Positions 56,724 to 64,000 of a DNA stretch of 64,000 bases are shown piece after piece. Position 1 is the stretch's first letter; every line of letters begins with the position of its first letter. The position numbers were made by a program, and so were the translations under genes. The DNA comes from Maratus speciosus (lineage: Eukaryota; Arthropoda; Arachnida; Araneae; Salticidae): contig OZ010795.1 of NCBI GenBank assembly GCA_963932465.1, forward strand, positions 20,917,874 to 20,981,873, in the 5' to 3' direction. Below the pieces are notes generated by a model. It was not told the DNA's origin and did no database searches. It was given only the letters and a program-made list of their open reading frames with translations.

Positions 56724-57934
56724 CTAGGGGGCTCTGCCCCCTACGAGCTTCGCTCACCAACCCCCGTTCAGACTAAAAATCCGTTAATTTGATCGGCTTA
56801 AAGATTACTGAAGATTGAATTATAATTAAAACACCAGTGGCGATATCCCTGTAAACCCTTTTCCATATATTTCTCTTTTCATGAAGGATTTTAAGGCGAA
56901 ACAAGCTGCTGTGAATTGCTGTTCTCATGTTTGATAAAATAAGATCAGTTAAACGTCTGAAAATTAGCTAACATAAAATGAACTAAGTCAACAGAGTCTT
57001 CCAGGTACTTTTTAATACAACTATTAGAAAATTATTTTAAATCGCACGTTTTAAGTCTGACGTAATTTTAACCAAACTTTACTTTTTGTAATATTCACCC
57101 GGAATTATTTCAATTGTTAGAAAGGAAATATTTGCGCTGTCTTTGGCAACTGTAGTTAAAAAAAAATTATCTCGAAATATGAAAAAAAAATCGTATCGGT
57201 AAGTGTAAATATAGATTTTAATTTAAACTGGTTGGCAATATCATTTGCTAAAATTGGACGTAATTCCTCCCGAATTTACTGTTTTAACACACATTAGATA
57301 AGTAATTCCTTTATAGTTTTTTTCCCCTTTTTAAATATTGACGTGTATAAAAAATTTTGATGCAATTTTTAATATTTTCCTGCTTTTAACACGTAATCAT
57401 TTAATTCTTATTTCATAGTGGTTTTTCTGTTTATAATAGTCACATGTAAATAAATTTTCAGTTTAAAGGAAATATTATTTGATAAGTCTTTACAATTTTG
57501 GCAGTAATTTAAAATAACCTTTTCTAAAATATGTAGCAAGTATCTCTGGAAATGCTGAAAATTTGAATTTAAAATGGAAAGAAACCCTCAAAAAATGAGT
57601 CAAATTAAAAAATAAATACAGTCTGCAGACCGGTAACATCTTATGTATAAAATGATCTAAAAATTAAAATTTCTATGTATAGTTTTTGCTCCTATAAAAC
57701 TTTTTTAATGGAACGATTTTGACCCACTTTAACATTAAATATCTCTTAAAATAATTCTTCGATTTGAAAACTGTCTGCATCAGCATGTTTATCAAACATT
57801 TCTCTGTAACACCACCGATTTTCATATTTTTGAATGTAATATCTTTCTTAATATTAACGAAGAAAGACCTCCGGTAACAAAAAATTCAAAACCGGCGGCG
57901 GCAGCGTTAGATGCTTTTTTTTTTTTAAATAGAG
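56724..57934 (-). mobile_element. Non-autonomous Helitron (copy B)
   Basis: On the minus strand the 3' end is a perfect hairpin GGGGGC-AGA-GCCCCC followed by TAG, giving a terminal CTAG before host T (56724-56741). The interior matches copy A (19667-21119) almost throughout but lacks the M1 insertion. The 5' end is near 57934 (CTCTATTT). No Rep/helicase frame is present. Confidence 0.88.
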
Positions 57935-57939
57935 TTTAA

Positions 57940-58590
57940 AAATTTAAAAAGTTTATCTTTATAAAAAGTTTAAAAATCCTATTAAAAGGATCCTAAAAAA
58001 TATGTTTTTGAATTTTAGAAATTTTCATATTTTTTTTCCATTTTAAAAACACGATACAATTTATTCATTTCCAATATAATTATGAAGCAAATATAAATCC
58101 CAGTGGGATATTCACAGGAAAGTTCATCGACCTCTTGTGCAGGTTTTTACACCCTGTGAAAGTTCGCCTTTTGCGAAACATACATTTTTTTTAAATGACC
58201 CATTTTGGTTTAATAAATATTGATTCTAATGCGTACGTCCACATATATCTCTATTCAGCATTCCTTCATTCATACAGTTTGTAACTCTCTTAAAAGATGG
58301 CGGTCGTGAATCTGGTTCTATTTAATCTTATGTCCTAAGATATCCAACATTCAATTTTCCATCTATGGCTTTTTCTATAACAGATCGTCATTGAACACGT
58401 TGTCGGCATCGTCGAGGACACTCGTAGTTAACAAACTGAGTTTCTTTGCCATCTACGAGATTACTCGTGATTTATAAAGGAGATCGATAACGCGTTATGT
58501 CATAGAAAATACATGCAATATTCGGCGCACAGGAAGAGCATTTTTTTTTTGGTAAACGTAATTTGTTTATATTATATATATATATATATA
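57940..58590. other. No recognised gene; TA microsatellite
   Basis: AT-rich, ending in a (TA)n tract at 58575-58596 that directly precedes the long-TIR element. Confidence 0.45.
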
Positions 58591-59092
58591 TATAGTGTGC
58601 TAACGTATAACAACCTGGCCGACCTTTATTTTCGCAACCGTTGGTTCTAGATGCATACTTCAAATTAAAAAAAAATGATTTAAATAAGGTAAAGAATTAT
58701 TTTTAAAGCGATTTGGGTCAAGAAAAACAGTTATTAAAAATTATGAAATTTAAATTTTTATACGGTCCCCCCATTCTTATAAGTAATATTTACAAAAAAA
58801 TTACTGTGATACTAACATGACAGAAAAAAAGTCCCATTCATCTAACATTAAAATTGACCGAGTTATGAAACGTTGAAATGCATGACTTACACCACATTTT
58901 GAATATCAAGACACATGATTTCGACCATGCTTTCAGGGGTCGTGTATAAAGTACTTAAACTTATTTCAAGGTAAACTTATTTTCTGCTCTTTGAAAGAAA
59001 TCGTACAAATATTACGATTAACTTTTATTAGTTAAGTTTCAGATTACTTAAAATAATTATATTTTAACATAGGTTCTATTTTGTAAGGATTT

Positions 59093-59117
59093 GAGGCTAT
59101 GATTAAATCATAGCCTC
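59093..59117. repeat. Perfect 25-bp palindrome
   Basis: Arms GAGGCTATGATT and its reverse complement are separated by a single A. It lies inside the long-TIR element. The left half also matches 61457-61464 (GAGGCTGT), so the palindrome arose within a repeated segment. Confidence 0.85.
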
Positions 59118-59847
59118 ATATGATTTATTTTAACTAAAATTATGTTATTTTTGTAATGTTTTATTTAACTTGCATTGATCGTCTTTCCAGTTTAAAATGT
59201 GTATTCGAACTTTAACTTACTTTCAAATGCCCAATGGAAGTTAAATTTTACATACTGACTTAAATCCGATGACAATACAATATTATTATGATTTTCGACT
59301 CTTCCCATCTTATACATACTTATATTAGAGGATATCACAAAAAAATTCGGATAGATTGCCGTCAAGAAGTTTAAGAAAAAGTTTTAGATTAGATAACATA
59401 AACCTGCGATGGTTGTGTTTAACTTTTATAATTACATTTATGTATTTTTTAACGCTGAATAAAAAAATTACCTTCACTTTTAACCGTCATGTCAAGATTT
59501 TTCGCAAATCGTAAATTTCAAGATCAAAAATTTCACAAACAAAAACTAAATCATGATTAGAGATAAATCCACTTTAACAATTTTATCTGGCCGCTTTTGA
59601 CGAGTTTTTATTTCATTTTTATATAATAGCTGGTTTTATCATAATCATTAGGGCGGTATTGAAAAAAATACATTTCCATGCTCAACAACTCGAAATTCTC
59701 TGGCATAATTCCAGATTGATTTATAATAAAAGAAAAATATGAAACTTGCTGACGTGATTTTTGAAGAGATTTATAAGCGACCTGTGTTTTTATTTTTTGT
59801 TCAATTAATTAAAACTTGATATATAAACAATTATTTTCTCAGAAGGA

Positions 59848-60300
59848 CAATATTTTTCGTTTCTAACACAATCGCCTCGGGAAATGCCGCTCAAAATGCC
59901 CACTTTGACATCATTTTTTGAAATATATTCTGCCTCTATCAAAAAATCGATCATTACAGTACATTATATAGTTTCTGAATAAGGAAATATTCCAATTAAA
60001 TGCGTTCTAGAGCAAAAATGAATTAAAAAATGTCAGAAAATAGGCAGTTTGGATTTGAGTGCATCCTTAATACAATGATTTTTCCAACACAATCCGCTTC
60101 GGTAAATTCGGTTCAAAATGCCCTTTTTAACAGCATTTTTAAAAATATATTCTGCCTCTATCAAAAAATTGAGCATTATGGTACATTATATAGTTTCTGA
60201 GTAAGACAACGTACCAATTGGAAGCCTTTGAGAGCAAAAATGAATTTTAAAATGAGTCAAAAAATAAGCAGTTTGGATATGAATACACCCTTACTAAGAT
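59848..60300. repeat. Tandem duplication of about 227 bp inside the long-TIR element
   Basis: Two direct copies (about 59848-60075 and 60076-60300) share 'tcaaaatgcc', 'atattctgcctctatcaaaa', 'gtacattatatagtttctga', 'gagcaaaaatgaatt' and 'cagtttggat'. Confidence 0.85.
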
Positions 60301-60309
60301 GATTTTTTT

Positions 60310-60800
60310 CTTCAACCGCTATGTATTTTTAATTTGTTTTTGCTGTAAGTATTGGTCCTATCAAAAACTTGTCTATATAAATGTTGTAGACAATATTAAG
60401 AAGATATAAAATCCCCATGTATTTATCATATATCTTTTGAATTGACGGAGTTTTGGATTTTTTACTTCTTCAAACCCCCTTTTTGTTTTCGTTTTTAATT
60501 TTTTTTGCGGTACGAATGGGTCCTATCAAAAACTTGTGAATATAAAAGTTGTAGATAATGTTAAGGAGATTTATAATAAAATTAATTGGATTTGATATCT
60601 TGAGAATTGACGAAGTTATGAATTTTTTTCTCCCAAAAACCTATTTTTTGCGCTCCTTGAGCTCATTTTTAACTTTATCAAAAATCTGTGATACATAAAT
60701 TTTTGGCCCTATTTTTAGAAGTAATAAAAACTTTAAACTGATTTTATATGTACAAAAATTAAGAAGTTATGGGGGTTTCCTGTTTTCACAAAACCCCTCC
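60310..60800. repeat. Degenerate tandem repeat, about 165-bp unit, three copies
   Basis: Units share 'cctatcaaaaacttgt', 'ataaa(t/a)gttgtaga', 'aagaagat', 'gaattgacg(g/a)agtt' and a C-rich end (CAAACCCCCTT, CCCAAAAACC, AAAACCCCTCC). The third copy is the most diverged. Confidence 0.7.
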
Positions 60801-61979
60801 CTATTTCCATTCCCTTGGTCCGATTTTGCCCATTAACGAACTTGACCGAGATTTTATGCCCTTTGATTTTATGTATCAGTTTGGAAGAGATTGGTGCAGA
60901 ATTAAGAAAGTTATCGTGTCCAAAAGAAAGTGATATATATATATATAGATAGATAGATAAATATATAAAGTTTTTTACTGGGGGTAGTTTTGGGTTTTAG
61001 GGGTCATGATCGGTGTCGGTCTGCAAAAATTTTTCAGAAATTCCAACATAGGAACGATCCCAATAGGTAGTATTTCATAAGAAATCTACCTAAAAATAAC
61101 GAAAAATCTGATACTATAAAATAGATGTAAAATTTATTCAATTTAATTTTATTTAATTCAATAATATTAGATTTTTTGGCTTATACTGGGTTTATTACAG
61201 CTAAACAACTCGGAGGTCCGGGTTGAGAGCGGAGGGGGGGGGGGGGATCAATTTTAACTTTTAGCTTTTTAACTTTGAAATTTGCGATTTGAGAAAATTC
61301 CTGACGTGACGGTTTAAAATGAAGGTTATTTTCGGATTCAGTTCTAAAACATACATAAGAATCAATTTTCAAAAGCTAAAAAACATGCCACAACCCGAAA
61401 TTTGAAAGACAGTGTAATCTAACAGCATTTTAAAATATGTAATATTTTGTAAAGAATTGAGGCTGTTGTTTTTCATCCTTTTATTTAACAAAAATTCTGT
61501 TATTTTTATCCTCTTATAATGTTCAGTACAAATTGTACATTTTACAGAAATATGCCAGAATGATTAAAGATTTCAAATTTATATTGCAATGCTAATTTTA
61601 CTCTCAACCAATTATTTAATATATCTGACGAAATTATATTTCTACTAAATTTGTGAATGACCCCTAATATGCAGCAAAAAATATACTGATTTTAAACAGC
61701 TAATATTCGGTCAATTTTAATCGTAGGATAACGGGACTTTTTTTGCCATACTTGTCATTGAAACAGGGAAATTTTACTAAATATAACTTATTGGACCGTG
61801 GGACCGTATAAAATTTAGATTCTGTAATTCTTCACTAAATTGTTTTTTCGATTCAAACTTTTTTTTTTTATCTTAACCCTGCACCTAATTTTGACCATTT
61901 TTGCAATTGGAAGTATACATCTAGGACCAACGGTTGCGAAAATAAAGGTCGGTCAGGTTATACGAGGATACACTGTATA

Positions 61980-64000
61980 AGTAAAACAGAAAATAATTTA
62001 AAAGCATAAAAATGCAGATAGAATCTTGGCCTGAGAGAGCAGAGGTTCTCACCCTGAGCTTTGCTAGAGAACGTGTTAAACAACTGATGCTCTACGAAAT
62101 CTATTCAAAAGATATCAGAAAAAAGCGCAGATGACTCTCTCAAAAGGCAAGTTATGCAATTTCGTGTTTAGGGTCCGATTGTTGGTCAACAGAAAATATT
62201 TTATCGAGTTTGAGCCTAAACCGCCAGCAGTTTCATAAGGAATTTAGTAAAAAAGTCGAGTCAATCAGAATACTAACTTCCTTGAAATCAGATTGGAATT
62301 TAATTGGGATTACTAAACAATGTACTTTAAGATTCTAAGCTATTTTACAAGTTTACATTTCACTTACTTGAGAATTTTATATTTCAATTTCGGATTTTAA
62401 ATTTTGCACCTTGTGAAAAGTCGAGAATCGTGCTGTACTTAATAATTATTGTGCTTGTTTACAAATGACAAATACAAGGTGACGAAAAAAAAGTGATATT
62501 TATAGAATGAGCATTATTGTCATAAAAATGCTATTATCTCAAAAACTAATTTGACTCACTCATTTCCTATGATCCCTTATAAGTAATGTAAAATTCACAT
62601 ACATTGAATACAATAAATAGAAACTGCTTTTTTGCAGTTACTTCTTGTTGTAGTGTCCTGTTAAGACGGAATGGAAAGGGATAGGAAAATCCGTTTTAGT
62701 TGGTTTTCAATCTTTGCAGGTATACTGCCCTTTATAATTGCATTGTACTTTACCATTTTTAAGAAATTTTCCCTTTTAAAACATGATTCCGTTACACGTG
62801 TTCCTTTTCAGCGGGTTTTACTATAGTGCTTAGGTTGACCGGATTTTGGAGAGTTTATCCCACTTTTCGTCTCTATCTGTCCCGTTTTTTGCGGTATCAG
62901 ATTTGACATCACTCGTTCTGATTCACCCTCTTCAATGATAGCGCTCGCATCGTAATACGGCTCTGTTCAATCTTCTCTAAGATTTTTCATAATTTGTACA
63001 CTATTTTGCAGGAGAAAAAAATCATTCATATCTGTAAAATAAATTTTGATCTACGTTCAGCAGCCTATACCTTCTCCGCCCAAGAGATCCAACACATCCA
63101 CGGGGTCCGTGAGACAGATTGTTATTTAAACAATGCTCTGTCAAATGTATTCACACTCTTTCAGAAAATAAGTACCAATCCGGTTATCAAAAGGCAGGTT
63201 ATGGCATTCGATTTCCTGTTTTGTTATGTATGTTTCGTATGTATTCGATTCCCTGTTTATGCCTTGCATAACTTTTTACAAATGCTGAAATTTCTTTATT
63301 TCTTTGTTTCTCTTTGCAGTCACCTATACATTTCAGTGAGAACAAAACATTCAAAAATACTCCGTTTCGCTGTATGATTCCTTTTACAGGGATAATCACA
63401 AATAAAAAAAATACGATCGCCTATTATGTTTAAAACAAAAACAATGCTTTTAAAATGTGTATGGATAAACGTTCTCGCGAATATTCTATCTTTGTGATCC
63501 TTTCTCTTTAAAAATCGTGAACTGCATTCCATAAATATAGATTAGTTATGCAGCTAGCTATACAAAAAATATAGAAAATATACGTTATAGAGCAGAAACT
63601 TTATCGTTGTCACCATAATGTCGGTCTTTAAAGTTATACAGTGATGTTACATTCGAATAATCGAACAAATATAAATTCATGGCTGGGCATAGTTACGTAA
63701 CAGAAATAGAGAGAGCATGTTGAGGGACATATCACCCACGCACAACTGCACACATGCGTACAATTTTTAAATGGAGGCTAAATCTAATGATACCTGCCAA
63801 TCTATCGTGAGAGGGGCTCACTCTGATCAACACAGTTTGTGTTCAATACCACAGCGGTCCTGGCGGGATGAGCTGAAGATTTTGCGTTCTATCGCAACAT
63901 TATTATTTTACGTATATAACATTGAAAATCTCAATAAACGGGCTAGTTAGCAAACCATTCGGCGACTTAGTTTGATAGCATACTTTGATAATAGAACGGA
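61980..64000. other. Unassigned right end of window
   Basis: No gene or element is recognised. A patch at 62780-62960 and another at 63050-63120 are richer in GC. The 127-codon plus frame at 62994-63377 crosses the second patch but turns into low-complexity hydrophobic sequence and has no motif I know. Confidence 0.4.

Larger units (their letters stand above)
58594..61975. mobile_element. Long-TIR DNA transposon of about 3.4 kb
   Basis: The outer 70 bp are clearly inverted: 'cgtataacaacctggccgac', 'ctttattttcgcaaccgttg', 'tctagatgcatactt' at 58610-58665 against the mirror at 61905-61975. Similarity continues inward to about 300 bp (58594-58890 against 61665-61978), including 'tatacggtcccc', 'aaaaaaagtccc' and 'taaaattgaccga'. 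TA flanks fit Tc1/mariner/pogo-type targeting. The interior has two sets of tandem repeats but no transposase frame, so the copy is non-autonomous. A G-run of 13 nt lies at 61234-61246. Confidence 0.8.

Noticed and set aside
62994..63377. 127-codon plus frame near the right end
   Set aside because: Half is low-complexity Phe/Leu/Cys sequence; no signal peptide, domain or splice sites of note.
1..64000. CRISPR arrays, bacterial operons, riboswitches, intrinsic terminators
   Set aside because: Repeat spacing, composition and gene content are those of a eukaryotic repeat-rich genome; no such structure was seen.

Overview
This is AT-rich (roughly 30% GC by eye), gene-poor eukaryotic DNA dominated by transposon relics. 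The mix points to an arthropod, most likely a chelicerate such as a spider: a divergent ionotropic receptor (IR), Tc1, mariner and piggyBac relics, a tRNA-derived SINE, many non-autonomous Helitron, TTAA and TA elements, and a degraded cysteine-rich repeat protein of a kind I associate from memory with spider genomes. No bacterial-type operon, rRNA gene, CRISPR array or bona fide tRNA gene was seen. Nearly all open frames shorter than about 100 codons look like chance frames in AT-rich DNA.

The only host gene I recognise with confidence is an intronless IR on the minus strand at 37662-38929. It has a full ligand-binding core and three membrane helices, but two single-base frameshifts break it. 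A tandemly duplicated block of about 188 bp starts a few bases upstream of its first ATG. A second, much weaker candidate is a first coding exon (1277-1373, minus) with a signal peptide and a good 5' splice site. Two RFX X-box palindromes 118 bp apart (27113-27257) may mark a promoter whose gene I cannot see.

Layout: 1-7.3 kb holds dispersed repeats, a minisatellite and a 1.6-kb TA element with subterminal repeats. 7.3-13 kb holds a Tc1 relic, a long-TIR element carrying the cysteine-rich pseudogene, a SINE, a Helitron end and a MITE called M1 here. 13-22.2 kb holds a palindromic mariner, a TTAA element and a nested stack in which M1 is interrupted by a Helitron and by a TTAA element, while the Helitron carries a second M1. 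25.5-33.4 kb holds a Helitron end, a 150-bp tandem array, the X-boxes, an M1 copy interrupted by a degraded piggyBac, a Tc1 relic and another Helitron. 34.8-40.4 kb holds a TTAA element, the IR gene and a 145-bp tandem array. 42.7-49.2 kb holds two TIR elements, a mariner remnant and a fold-back Tc1. 49.7-62 kb holds a tandem duplication with a micro-inversion, a LINE remnant, a perfect TTAA MITE, a mariner 5' remnant, a Helitron and a 3.4-kb element with TIRs of about 300 bp. The rest to 64 kb is unassigned.

The recurring themes are insertions that can be ordered by nesting, two unrelated Tc1/mariner elements whose 5' half was replaced by an inverted copy of their own 3' half, and two unrelated tandem arrays whose units carry a CTCF-like core. 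All family calls come from reading motifs by eye; no database was searched.
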